This document shows positions 50,464 to 59,311 of a DNA stretch of 64,000 nucleotides, piece by piece. The notes beneath the pieces are model-generated. The model was not told the origin of the DNA. It ran no database searches and was given only the letters and a program-made list of their open reading frames with translations. A program made the translations under genes and the position numbers. Position 1 is the stretch's first letter. Each line of letters begins with the position of its first letter. Source of the DNA: Sinomonas sp. P10A9 (GTDB taxonomy: Bacteria; Actinomycetota; Actinomycetes; Actinomycetales; Micrococcaceae); assembly GCF_041022165.1 (NCBI RefSeq), contig NZ_CP163302.1:1054001-1118000 (forward strand), read 5' to 3'.

Positions 50464-52440
50464 TTAGCCCACGTGCACCCACGGGCGCTCGGTGATGTCC
50501 GGCTCGGCCTCGCGCAGCACCTCGCGAGTCACAGGCGCAATCTCGCCCTCGCCGAAGAACAGGAACTTGGTGAGGTTCGCCACCGGGTTCCCCTCGGTCC
50601 AGCGGAAGTAGATGTGCGGCATGAGTCCCGTGACGTTGCGCAGGTGCAGGAGGATCGCGGCGAGGGTGTTGGGCACGTTGCTGGAGTGCACCTCGAGGAC
50701 CTTGAAGCCGTGGCGCTTGACGCCATGGATGTCGAGCTCCTGCTCGAATTCGGAGGAGTCGTCCACGACGACCTCGATGAACAGGATGTCCGCGTCCTCG
50801 GGCAGGTGGTTGGCCGCGCGGGCGTGTTCGAGCTTCGACCGGTACCGGTCTGAGTCAAGCCGCTTCGGTTCGTGGGCGATGAGTCGGATGGGGCCTTGGT
50901 CCGTGTCCGCGAGGAATTCGAGCGCCTGCTCGTCGAGGCGCACATGGGTGGCGCGCAGCTCGAACGAGCGCCCGACGCGGGAGGCAAACGAGACGACGAG
51001 GATCCCCACGATGAACAGCGCCGCGATGCGGATGCCGTCCGGGCGCTCCACGACGTTGGCGACCGTGGTGTAGACGAACACGGCGCTCACTATGCCGAAC
51101 GCCCACATCTGGGCCTTCTGCTTCTTGTGCCGCGCGGACAGCGTCACGGCCACTGCGGCGGACGTCATGAGCACGAGGACGCCGGTCGCATACGCTCCGC
51201 CCTGCGCATCGACGCTCGCCTCGAAGATCCATGTGATGAGGAAGCCGATCGCCGTGAAGACGAGAACGAGGGGCCGGACGGCGCGCGCCCACGTCGGAGC
51301 CATACCGTAACGCGGAAGGTATCGGGGCACGAGGTTGAGCAGTCCGGCCATGGCGGATGCTCCCGCGAACCACAGGATCGCGATCGTCGAGACGTCATAA
51401 ACGGTCCCGAACCCGTCGCCGAAGAACTGATGCGCGAGGTATGCGAGCGCGCGCCCGTTGGCCTTTCCTCCGTCCTCGAACTCCGCGGCGGGGATCAGAA
51501 TTGTCGTCGCGAAGCTCGAGGTGATCAGGAACGCGGACATGATGAGGGCGGCCGTGGTCAGCAGGTGGTGCGTTCCGCGGATACGGCCCGTGGGGTTCTC
51601 CTCGGTGTCGCTCGGGTCTCCCTTGACCTGGGGCATGACGGCGACGCCGGTCTCGAAGCCCGAGAGGCCGAGGGCGAGCTTCGGGAACACGATGAGGGCG
51701 ATCCCCACCATGATCAGCGGGTTGCTGTGCTGGGTGGTGAGCGCCCCCCACCAGTCGGTGACCATGGCCCCTTCGGTCAGAACGCGCACCACGGCAGTCC
51801 CGACGACCACCGCGTTGAGCGCGAGGTAGATGCCCACGAGCACGACGGCGACGTTGATGGCCTCCTTGAACCCGCGCAGGAACACGATCCCGAGGGCCGC
51901 GATGAGCACAAGCGTGATGGTGATCTGCTGCCCGTGCAGCGCCGCGGGCGCGAAGGGGTTCTCGATGAGGTGCGCGCTCGCGTCGGCCGCGGAGAGCGTC
52001 ATGGTGATCATGAAGTCGGTTGCGGCGAAGCCGAGGAGCGCGAGAACGAACAGCTTGCCCGTCCAACGCGGCATGAGTCGCTCGAGCATCGCGATGGACC
52101 CCTCGCCGCGGTGGCTCTCGCGGGCCACGCGCCGGTATACCGGGAGAGCGCCAGCCAGCGTCACGACCACGAGGATGATCGTGGCCAGCGGCGCGAGAAG
52201 TCCGGCGGCGAGCGCGGCGATAGCCGGCTGGTAGCCGAGCGTTGAGAAGTAGTCGACGCCAGTGAGGCACATCACCCGCCACCATGAGGAGGGCTTGTGG
52301 TCCTCGTGCGGGACGCCGTGGGGGCCCTGCCGCTTGCCTGCGGATTCCGGCATTCCCTCGAGGAGCCACTGCCTGAAGCTGGATCTGCGATTCCTGCGGC
52401 GCGGTGACGGTTCGGCCGGTGGCCGCATGAGAGTGGACAT
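50464..52440 (-). CDS. APC-superfamily permease with cytosolic C-terminal domain
   Basis: The 658-aa protein has about 12 hydrophobic segments (residues ~55-490): [41 protein letters not shown] and [19 protein letters not shown] are typical of the APC fold with unwound helices. A ~160-residue hydrophilic C-terminal domain follows ([15 protein letters not shown]... to the end). The architecture resembles KUP/KimA-like potassium or amino-acid permeases with regulatory tails. No partner gene is evident; the methyltransferase gene downstream is separated by 103 nt. Confidence 0.8.
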   Translation of the reverse strand: MSTLMRPPAEPSPRRRNRRSSFRQWLLEGMPESAGKRQGPHGVPHEDHKPSSWWRVMCLTGVDYFSTLGYQPAIAALAAGLLAPLATIILVVVTLAGALPVYRRVARESHRGEGSIAMLERLMPRWTGKLFVLALLGFAATDFMITMTLSAADASAHLIENPFAPAALHGQQITITLVLIAALGIVFLRGFKEAINVAVVLVGIYLALNAVVVGTAVVRVLTEGAMVTDWWGALTTQHSNPLIMVGIALIVFPKLALGLSGFETGVAVMPQVKGDPSDTEENPTGRIRGTHHLLTTAALIMSAFLITSSFATTILIPAAEFEDGGKANGRALAYLAHQFFGDGFGTVYDVSTIAILWFAGASAMAGLLNLVPRYLPRYGMAPTWARAVRPLVLVFTAIGFLITWIFEASVDAQGGAYATGVLVLMTSAAVAVTLSARHKKQKAQMWAFGIVSAVFVYTTVANVVERPDGIRIAALFIVGILVVSFASRVGRSFELRATHVRLDEQALEFLADTDQGPIRLIAHEPKRLDSDRYRSKLEHARAANHLPEDADILFIEVVVDDSSEFEQELDIHGVKRHGFKVLEVHSSNVPNTLAAILLHLRNVTGLMPHIYFRWTEGNPVANLTKFLFFGEGEIAPVTREVLREAEPDITERPWVHVG

Positions 52441-52685
52441 GGCTCCTGCTGATCTCTCGGAATATGGGGGTGCTGCAGCTTGGAGCGTAGGCCACGGCGA
52501 ACCGGCGGGAACCGCTCTTTATGGAACCTTAGCGCCGGTGTGACCCACGACGGCGCGTGCGCTCCTGCTATCCGGGTTCCGTGACAGGCGCCCGGGTTCG
52601 TTGGCCATGGCGTAGCTTCTACCCTGCTGATCGCTCGGGGCCGACAATGTAGGCAGGCACCATGCGTCAGGTGAGAGGACCGGCC

Positions 52686-53414
52686 ATGACTCGACGCCAT
52701 TCCTCCTTCAAGGCCGCCGCAGCGCTCGCGCTCGCGGCGGCGTTGGCCGCCTGCGGGGCGCCTCAAGCCTCACCGCAGACGACGAAGCAGGGCACTGCGC
52801 CGCCGTCGTCCGCCACAGCGAGCGCGACGCCCATGCCGACCCCGACGCCGACCCCGACTCCCACCGAGAACCTGGCGACGTTCTCCTTCACCACTCAGAA
52901 GCTGAGCCTGCGATATCCGGCGAGCTGGACCGTTGACGCGAAGACCTACGCCGGCATGGGCGGCAATGGAGAGTCCGCCGCGTTCAAGGATGCATTGGGG
53001 AAGCCCGTCGTCACGGTGCAGATCAATTCCGGGGCCTATGACGTCGGGTGGCCCGTGCAGCGCACGGTCATCGAATCGGGCGCGCTCCCCGGTCTCGCTG
53101 CGGGCGGCTTCGCGGGGTACCAGTACGCGTACTTCGCCGAGGTGCCCCAACCGGCCGGCGGGCCCGGCACTGTCTGCTGGCTGCGGATCTCTTCGCAGGT
53201 GCCATCGGACGGGGCCGGCGTTGCCGGGGGCCTTCCCCCGGGGGGCCCTGTGCCCGTCGGGCCGGGCGCCGTGCAACCCCCATACTTCCTCAATGTCTGG
53301 CTTGGCGGCGAGGACCTCAACAGGTGCGGGAGCGTGGAAAATGCCAAGGCGTGGTGGGCCTCGAAGGAGGGGCAGCAGGTGAGGTCTGCGATCCTGAGTC
53401 TCACGGCGGGATAG
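52686..53414 (+). CDS. Secreted lipoprotein
   Basis: The 242-aa protein has a signal peptide ending in LAAALAAC (lipobox, Cys about residue 23), a Thr/Pro linker (MPTPTPTPTPTPTE) and a globular domain of ~180 residues (FSFTTQKLSLRYPASWTVD...) resembling the PsbP/MOG1-like fold of many actinobacterial lipoproteins, judged by pattern only. Two Cys (TVCWLR, NRCGS) may form a disulphide. AGAGGACC precedes the ATG. It stands alone between the permease and agmatinase genes. Confidence 0.75.
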   Translation: MTRRHSSFKAAAALALAAALAACGAPQASPQTTKQGTAPPSSATASATPMPTPTPTPTPTENLATFSFTTQKLSLRYPASWTVDAKTYAGMGGNGESAAFKDALGKPVVTVQINSGAYDVGWPVQRTVIESGALPGLAAGGFAGYQYAYFAEVPQPAGGPGTVCWLRISSQVPSDGAGVAGGLPPGGPVPVGPGAVQPPYFLNVWLGGEDLNRCGSVENAKAWWASKEGQQVRSAILSLTAG

Positions 53415-53457
53415 TGTCCGCGTAAACAAGGGGTGCATATGAGGCAACTTTTCCTGT

Positions 53458-53478
53458 AGTGTGGATCACAGCCACACT
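53458..53478 (+). promoter_or_regulatory. Inverted repeat upstream of agmatinase gene
   Basis: AGTGTGG (53458-53464) and CCACACT (53472-53478) form a 7-bp inverted repeat with a 7-nt spacer. It lies over the likely -10 (TAGTGT) and 19 nt before the start codon, a plausible operator. Confidence 0.5.
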
Positions 53479-53496
53479 GCATCAATGGAGGTGCCC

Positions 53497-54534
53497 TTGG
53501 AAGAGCTGCGCATCGAGGAGAACGGCAACCTCGGTCCCATCGATTCGTCCCGCGTCCCGCGCTTCGCCGGAGCGGCGACGTTCGCCCGCCTGCCCCGGCT
53601 GGACCAGGTGGGACAGACGGACATCGCGATCGTCGGCGTCCCGTTCGACGCCGGCGTGTCCTACCGCCCGGGCGCGCGCTTCGGCGCGAACCATGTCCGC
53701 GAGGCGAGCCGCCTCCTGCGCCCGTACAACCCCGCGCTGGACGCCTCGCCGTTCGCGAACGCGCAGGTCGCCGACGCAGGGGACATGGCCGTCAACCCCT
53801 TCAACATCCACGAGGCCATCGAGACGATCCAGCAGAACGCCCTGGACCTCACGGCCGACGGCGCGCGCCTCCTCACGATCGGCGGTGACCACACGATCGC
53901 CCTGCCGCTGCTGCGCGCCGCGTCCGAGCGCGCCGGCGAGCCCGTGGCACTCCTGCACTTCGACGCCCACCTCGACACGTGGGACACCTACTTCGGCGCC
54001 GAGTACACGCACGGCACCCCGTTCCGCCGCGCCGTCGAGGAGGGCATCCTCGACACCGACGCGATCTCCCACGTCGGCACCCGCGGACCGCTGTACGGCA
54101 AGCGCGACCTCGAGGACGACCGCCGCTTCGGCTTCGGCATCGTGACCTCCTCCGACGTCTACTACAAGGGCGTGCGCGAGGTCGTCGCCAAGCTGCGCGA
54201 GCGCATCGGCGGCCGTCCCCTCTACGTCTCGGTGGACATCGACGTCCTCGACCCGGCCCACGCCCCCGGCACAGGCACGCCCGAGGCCGGCGGCATCACG
54301 AGCCGCGAGCTCCTCGAGATCCTGCGCGGCCTGCGCGGGCTCAACGTCGTCGGAGCCGACGTCGTCGAGGTCGCCCCGGCCTACGACCACGCTGAGCTCA
54401 CCGGCGTCGCCGCGAGCCACGTCGCCTACGACCTCGTGACGCTCATGAGCGAGCTGCCGAAGGCGAACAGTGCAGTCGACCGCAGGGCCAGCTCCGGTGC
54501 CGCTGCACAGGGCACGACGGCGGGTGCCCAGTGA
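53497..54534 (+). CDS. speB: Agmatinase/ureohydrolase-family enzyme
   Basis: The 345-aa enzyme has the ureohydrolase metal motifs [23 protein letters not shown] and [21 protein letters not shown], with [18 protein letters not shown] near the N-terminus. It would hydrolyse agmatine (or a related guanidino compound) to putrescine and urea. I choose the TTG at 53497 because GGAGG lies five nt upstream and relatives begin at this point; an ATG at 53485 and a GTG at 53461 are in frame but overlap the ribosome site or operator. Its last ~25 residues are low-complexity. The stop overlaps the ThDP-enzyme start (GTGA). Confidence 0.87.
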   Translation: MEELRIEENGNLGPIDSSRVPRFAGAATFARLPRLDQVGQTDIAIVGVPFDAGVSYRPGARFGANHVREASRLLRPYNPALDASPFANAQVADAGDMAVNPFNIHEAIETIQQNALDLTADGARLLTIGGDHTIALPLLRAASERAGEPVALLHFDAHLDTWDTYFGAEYTHGTPFRRAVEEGILDTDAISHVGTRGPLYGKRDLEDDRRFGFGIVTSSDVYYKGVREVVAKLRERIGGRPLYVSVDIDVLDPAHAPGTGTPEAGGITSRELLEILRGLRGLNVVGADVVEVAPAYDHAELTGVAASHVAYDLVTLMSELPKANSAVDRRASSGAAAQGTTAGAQ

Positions 54535-56333
54535 GCCCGGTCGAGTCGCCGTGGGCGGGGGACGCCCAGGCGCGCGCAACGGTCGTTGAGCGCAGCCGAA
54601 ACCAGGGTGACGCGGGAGCGGCGGGCGACCAGTCCGCCGTCGTGCATGACGACGTCCACGTGGAGGCACCCCTGCGCAACGGCGGGGACCTCGTGGTGGA
54701 GACCCTCGAGGCGCTCGGCGCGAAGACCGTGTTCGGCATCCCGGGCCAGCACGCGCTCGGCCTGTTCGATGCCATGGGGCGCGGCCACCTGCACTTCGTC
54801 TCGAGCCGCGTCGAGAACAACTCGGCGTTCGCGGCGGACGGCTACTCGCGCGCCACGGGCGAGGTCGGCGTCCTGTTCCTCTCGACCGGCCCCGGCGCGC
54901 TCACCTCGCTCGCGGGCCTTCAGGAGGCCTACGCGACCGGCGTGCCGATGGTCGTGATCGCGAGCCAGATTCCGCTCGATGGACTTGGCGCCCGCCGCAA
55001 GGGAATGCTGCACCAGCTCGACGACCAGAAGGCCTCGGCCGCGAACGTCACGAAGAGCCAGCGGCTCATCCAGCACGCCTCGGGCATCCCGAGCGCGATC
55101 CAGGACGCGTGGACCGACGCGATCTCCTCGCCCCAGGGGCCGGTGTGGGTCGAGATTCCGCAGAACGTGCTGCTCGATCCCATCCTGGTCCCGCCGGTCG
55201 AGGACGCGCTCGCCGAGGCCGCGGACAACCCGCCGCGCGTCGAGCTCGTGCGCGAGGCGGTCAAGTGGCTGCGTGAGGCGAAGCGCCCGGCGATCATCGC
55301 CGGGGGCGGGACGCGGCGCGGGCACGCCGAGAAGGCGCTCCTCGACCTCGCGGAGCAGCTGCGCGCGCCGGTGATCTGCACGCCCGGCGGCAACGGCGCG
55401 TTCCCGTGGGAGCACCCGCTCTCGCTCCAGTCCTGGATCGAGGACCGGTACATGACCGATGTGCTCGAGGATGCCGACGTGCTCGTGGTCGTCGGCTCCT
55501 CGCTCGGCGAGGTCACCTCGAACTACTTCACCTTCGAACCGCGCGGCCGGATCATCCAGATCGACGCCGAGCCGCGCGTCCTCGAGTCCAACCGCCCGGG
55601 CCTGGGCATCCGCGCCGATGCTGGGCAGGCGCTTGCCGCCCTCAACTCGGCACTCGGCACGACGCCGTCGAACAACGGCCAGCGGCCCGTGCCGGACTGG
55701 CACGGCAAGTCGCCCGAGGCTCTCGTCGCCGAATCGCTCGCGAAGGTCCGCGCGAGGCTCGAGTCGCAGGACCTCGCCAAGGAACTGCAGTTCATGGCCG
55801 ACATCCGCGCCGCGGTGCCGGACGAGATGCAGACGTTCTGGGACATGACCATCTCCGCGTACTGGGCGTGGAGCTGCTGGGACGCCCGGCAGGGCCAGTT
55901 CCACTCGGCGCAGGGTGCGGGCGGGCTCGGCTTCGGCTTCCCCGCGGCGATCGGCGGTGCCGTGGGGCTCGCGACGACGGGGAAGCCCGCGCGCGTCCTC
56001 GCGGTGTCCGGCGACGGCTCGGCGATGTACTCGATCTCCGAGCTCGCGACGGCCAAGCAGCACAACGTCCCGGTCACATGGCTCATCGTGGACGACGGAG
56101 GCTACGGGATCCTGCGCGAGTACATGGTCGGGGCCTTCGGAAAGGCCACCGCGACGGAGCTCGCCCGGCCGGACTTCGTGGCGCTCGCCGAGTCCTTCGG
56201 AGTCCCCGCGAAGCGCGTGGCGCCAGAGCACGTGCGTGAGGCGCTCGAGGAGGGCTTCGCCGCAGACGGGCCGAACGTCGTCGTGGTCGAGACGCTGCTC
56301 AAGATGTTCGCTCCGACGCACCTGGAGTCCTAG
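54531..56333 (+). CDS. ThDP-binding enzyme of the acetolactate synthase/benzoylformate decarboxylase family
   Basis: The 600-aa protein has three ThDP-enzyme domains: a PYR domain with [15 protein letters not shown] and the catalytic Glu in [20 protein letters not shown], a central domain with [13 protein letters not shown], and a PP domain with [19 protein letters not shown] ending in DDGGYGIL. About 50 residues of disordered-looking sequence precede the first domain; the GTG start is fixed by overlap with the agmatinase stop. The enzyme probably decarboxylates or ligates a 2-oxoacid; coupling to an agmatinase suggests a guanidino/arginine-derived 2-oxoacid, which is inference. Confidence 0.82.
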   Translation: MSPVESPWAGDAQARATVVERSRNQGDAGAAGDQSAVVHDDVHVEAPLRNGGDLVVETLEALGAKTVFGIPGQHALGLFDAMGRGHLHFVSSRVENNSAFAADGYSRATGEVGVLFLSTGPGALTSLAGLQEAYATGVPMVVIASQIPLDGLGARRKGMLHQLDDQKASAANVTKSQRLIQHASGIPSAIQDAWTDAISSPQGPVWVEIPQNVLLDPILVPPVEDALAEAADNPPRVELVREAVKWLREAKRPAIIAGGGTRRGHAEKALLDLAEQLRAPVICTPGGNGAFPWEHPLSLQSWIEDRYMTDVLEDADVLVVVGSSLGEVTSNYFTFEPRGRIIQIDAEPRVLESNRPGLGIRADAGQALAALNSALGTTPSNNGQRPVPDWHGKSPEALVAESLAKVRARLESQDLAKELQFMADIRAAVPDEMQTFWDMTISAYWAWSCWDARQGQFHSAQGAGGLGFGFPAAIGGAVGLATTGKPARVLAVSGDGSAMYSISELATAKQHNVPVTWLIVDDGGYGILREYMVGAFGKATATELARPDFVALAESFGVPAKRVAPEHVREALEEGFAADGPNVVVVETLLKMFAPTHLES

Positions 56334-56351
56334 CGCAAGCCCGCCTCCCGT

Positions 56352-56424
56352 CTGGGAGTCACCTCCTGGGGGTCACCTTCTGGGGGTCACGCACATCACG
56401 TGACCTTCAGAACGTGACCCCCAG
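56352..56424. repeat. 14-bp repeat array: three direct plus two inverted units
   Basis: CTGGGAGTCACCTC (56352), CTGGGGGTCACCTT (56366) and CTGGGGGTCACGCA (56380) are exactly 14 nt apart. The inverted units CACGTGACCTTCAG (56397) and AACGTGACCCCCAG (56411) are also 14 nt apart. The unit matches the one at 13841-13900. It follows the ThDP-enzyme gene and probably folds as a terminator. Confidence 0.8.
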
Positions 56425-56486
56425 ACGTGGTTAAGGCACGACGGCGCCCGCTCACCGGTGTTACTAAGGTCACCTATCGAATTAGT

Positions 56487-56526
56487 TTGCACAAGCAACC
56501 ATTCGGTGTATAGTTGCGGTAAGCAA
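56487..56526 (+). promoter_or_regulatory. Two TTGC/GCAA palindromes before MarR operon
   Basis: TTGC-N4-GCAA (56487-56498) and TTGC-N5-GCAA (56514-56526) flank the likely promoter (TTGCAC at 56487 and TAGTTG at 56511, 18-nt spacing). Paired sites of this kind fit autoregulation by a MarR dimer. Confidence 0.65.
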
Positions 56527-56544
56527 TCAATCTTAGGAGGGGCC

Positions 56545-57057
56545 ATGCCTGTCGATCCCGACACCGCACGGGAGCTCATCCACCGCGTCTTCGACCTGCA
56601 GCGGGTGATCCGGTGCCTGTCGAGCACCGAGCTCAAGCACGGCGACCTCGGTGTCGCGTCGCAGGGCGTCCTGCGCATGATCGCCGAGTACGGCGGACGT
56701 GCCGTGGACCTCGCGGGCAAGCTCGGCGTGAGCGCGCCCGTGCTCAGCAGGCACCTCGCCGAGCTCGAAGGCCTCGGCCTGGTCGAGCGGCGTCGTGATC
56801 CCGAGGACCGCAGGGCCCAGCTGGTGGCCCTCACAGAGGCGGGCAGCGCACAGCTCGAGGACGTCGAGGAGCACCGCATCGCGCGGCTCCAGGGCTACCT
56901 CGCCGGCTGGGACGAGGACCAGGCTGCCGCGGCAGTGACGGCGGTCGGCCAGCTCTCCGAGGCACTCCATGCCGGCTCGCACCGCATGCGCCCCGCCCCT
57001 TCGGCACCCCAGACCACACAGACCACTACGAAGGAGGAAGCCCTTGCAGCCCGTTGA
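56545..57057 (+). CDS. MarR-family transcriptional regulator
   Basis: The 170-aa protein has a MarR winged helix (SQGVLRMIAEYGGRAVDLAGKLGVSAPVLSRHLAELEGLGLVERRRDPEDRRAQLVALTEAG split across helices and wing) between dimerisation helices, then a Thr/Gln-rich tail. AGGAGG lies six nt before the ATG. It overlaps the efflux-pump gene by 14 nt and is almost certainly its repressor, released by a drug-like ligand. Confidence 0.87.
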   Translation: MPVDPDTARELIHRVFDLQRVIRCLSSTELKHGDLGVASQGVLRMIAEYGGRAVDLAGKLGVSAPVLSRHLAELEGLGLVERRRDPEDRRAQLVALTEAGSAQLEDVEEHRIARLQGYLAGWDEDQAAAAVTAVGQLSEALHAGSHRMRPAPSAPQTTQTTTKEEALAAR

Positions 57058-59140
57058 GGCCGCGGCTCCGCAGATGAGCCACAAGCAGATCCTCGAGGCC
57101 CTCACGGGCTTGCTCGCAGCGTTCTTCACCGCAATCCTGTCCTCGACCATCGTCGCCAACGCCCTCCCGACCATCATGGCGGACCTCAAGGGCACCCAGA
57201 CCGACTTCGCTTGGGTCATCACGGCCGCGCTGCTCGCGAATGCCGTGACCACCCCGATCTGGGGCAAGCTCGCGGACCTCTTCGACAAGAAGCTCCTCAC
57301 ACAGCTGAACATCGTCGTGTTCGTCGCCGGCTCCGTTCTGGCCGGCTTCGCCCAGAACATCCCATGGCTCATCTCCGCCCGCGTCATCCAGGGCGTCGGC
57401 CTCGGCGGTCTGACCGCTATGGCCATGGCCATCATCGGCACGATGATCCCGCCGCGCGATCGAGGCAAGTACAACGGATACATGGGCGCCGTCATGGCGG
57501 TCGGGACGGCCGGCGGCCCGCTCCTCGGCGGCTTCATCGTCGACTCGCCCCTCGGATGGCGCTGGACGTTCTTCGTGTGCGTGCCCCTTGCCGTGGTCGC
57601 GCTCATCCTGATCCAGATCACGCTCAAGATCCAGCACGTCAAGCGCCCGGCGAAGATCGACTGGCTCGGCGCCGTCCTCCTCACTGCCTCGGTCAGCACG
57701 CTCCTGGTCTGGGTCTCGTTCGCTGGCAAGGCCGACTACTACGACTGGTGGAGCTGGCAGACGGCCGCGATGGTCGGGGGCTCGGTCCTCGGGCTCATCC
57801 TGCTCGTGATCGTCGAGAGCCGCGTGGCCATGCCGATCATCCCGCTCAAGATCGTGGCCAACCGCACGACGGCGCTCAGCATCGTTGCGTCTGCGGCCGT
57901 CGGTGTGGCGATGTTCGCCTCATCCTCGTTCCTCGGCCAGTATTTCCAGGTGGCCCGCGGCGCCACGCCCACCGAGGCCGGCCTGCTGACGCTTCCGATG
58001 ATTGCGGGCAACTTCCTCGGGTCCGTCGTCTCGGGCCAGCTCATCACCCGCACGGGCCGGTGGAAGCGATTCCTCGTCCTCGGCTCGATCATGATGATTG
58101 CCGGTCTGGGAATGCTCGGCACGATCGACCACACCACGGAGCTCTGGCTCACGGGCGTCTACACGTCCGTCCTCGGTCTGGGCCTCGGCATGACCATGCA
58201 GAACCTCGTCCTGGGTGTCCAGAACACGGTCAGGTCCTCGGACATCGGCACCGCGAGCTCCACGGTCGCGTTCTTCCGCTCGGTCTTCGGCGCGGTCGGC
58301 GTCTCGGTGCTCGGCGCCGTCCTGAGCAACCGCTCGGGCGACCTCGTGGTCCAGGGCCTCGCCGACCGCGGCATCAAGACGGCCGGCGGCTCCGCCGGCG
58401 GCAGCATGGACCTCAAGGACATGCCTGGCCCGATCGCCGACATCGTCCGCGGTGCGTTCGGCGACGCGACGGCCCGCGTGTTCCTCATCGCCGCGGTTAT
58501 CGGGGTCGTGGCCCTCCTCGCGGTCCTCTTCATCAAGGAGATCCCCCTGCGCCGCACTGTGGACATCGTCAAGCCCCCGACGGGCACGGTTCCCGCCGTC
58601 ACCTCGGCTGCCGAGGTCCTCGCGGCGTCCGCGCCTGCCGTCGCGCCAGCCGTCGCCGACGCGGCCGATACTCCGCACGGCACCGTGTTCGTGCACGACG
58701 CCGGGTCCTCGCCTGTGGCGACCACCTCACCGCATGCGGGCTCGCCCCAGGCGACCGGCGCGCCGTCGCCCGCCATGCGCAGGGCCGCAATCCGCGAGGT
58801 GCTCGCTGGGGGCGAGCCGGATGCCGAGCTGGACAGCGAGCTCAGGCTCCTGCTCGCGGAGTCAGAGCCGGCATCGGGGGAGCACCCGGCCCGGGCCGAG
58901 GGGCAGACCCTCGCAGCGATCCAGGAGACCCAGCGGCTCCTGGGGCGCCAGCAGGCGCAGCTCGCCCAGCTGATGTCGCGGATCGCGGACCAGCTCGACG
59001 CGCAGCAGCGGCTCGCGGCCGAGCAGGGCCAGACGGCCGCGACGCTCGCCGAGATCCAGGGAGAGCTCGCCGCCGAGCGGGCGCTCCAGAAGGAGGCGGC
59101 GCTGTACCTCGCAACGCGGGGGCGGCACACCGCCAACTGA
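57044..59140 (+). CDS. DHA2-family MFS efflux pump with C-terminal coiled coil
   Basis: The 698-aa pump has a 14-helix EmrB/QacA-type core (to about residue 520): LSSTIVANALPTIMADLKGT, WGKLADLFDKKLLTQ, ISARVIQGVGLGGLTAMAMAII and MGAVMAVGTAGGPLLGGF. It expels drugs with the proton gradient. After the last helix come ~180 extra residues: an Ala/Pro/Ser linker, then a Gln/Arg/Glu-rich segment (QRLLGRQQAQLAQLMSRIAD and on) that looks like a long coiled coil. The start is TTG at 57044, with AAGGAGG six nt upstream, inside the MarR gene. Confidence 0.85.
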   Translation: MQPVEAAAPQMSHKQILEALTGLLAAFFTAILSSTIVANALPTIMADLKGTQTDFAWVITAALLANAVTTPIWGKLADLFDKKLLTQLNIVVFVAGSVLAGFAQNIPWLISARVIQGVGLGGLTAMAMAIIGTMIPPRDRGKYNGYMGAVMAVGTAGGPLLGGFIVDSPLGWRWTFFVCVPLAVVALILIQITLKIQHVKRPAKIDWLGAVLLTASVSTLLVWVSFAGKADYYDWWSWQTAAMVGGSVLGLILLVIVESRVAMPIIPLKIVANRTTALSIVASAAVGVAMFASSSFLGQYFQVARGATPTEAGLLTLPMIAGNFLGSVVSGQLITRTGRWKRFLVLGSIMMIAGLGMLGTIDHTTELWLTGVYTSVLGLGLGMTMQNLVLGVQNTVRSSDIGTASSTVAFFRSVFGAVGVSVLGAVLSNRSGDLVVQGLADRGIKTAGGSAGGSMDLKDMPGPIADIVRGAFGDATARVFLIAAVIGVVALLAVLFIKEIPLRRTVDIVKPPTGTVPAVTSAAEVLAASAPAVAPAVADAADTPHGTVFVHDAGSSPVATTSPHAGSPQATGAPSPAMRRAAIREVLAGGEPDAELDSELRLLLAESEPASGEHPARAEGQTLAAIQETQRLLGRQQAQLAQLMSRIADQLDAQQRLAAEQGQTAATLAEIQGELAAERALQKEAALYLATRGRHTAN

Positions 59141-59177
59141 GCAGCTTCACTGGCGGCCTCTGGGCAGCTGGAAGCCC

Positions 59178-59214
59178 GGGCAGCCTGCGGACAGTCCCTG
59201 TCCGCAGGCTGCCC
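59178..59214 (+). terminator. Strong hairpin after efflux operon
   Basis: A 17-bp perfect stem (59178-59194 with 59198-59214) has a 3-nt loop and is followed by GTTTAG. Confidence 0.8.
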
Positions 59215-59311
59215 GTTTAGTCCTCAAGACTGATGCACCCGGCCCGTTGGGCGAACTACGCTGGACACGCCCCATCCGCACACCGTGGGGCCCAGAACTC
59301 GAAGGACTTCA

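Noticed and set aside
50872-52245. 457-aa plus-strand open frame across the APC permease
   Set aside because: The permease on the other strand has proper membrane helices; the plus frame is His/Asp/Arg-rich and looks like a shadow.
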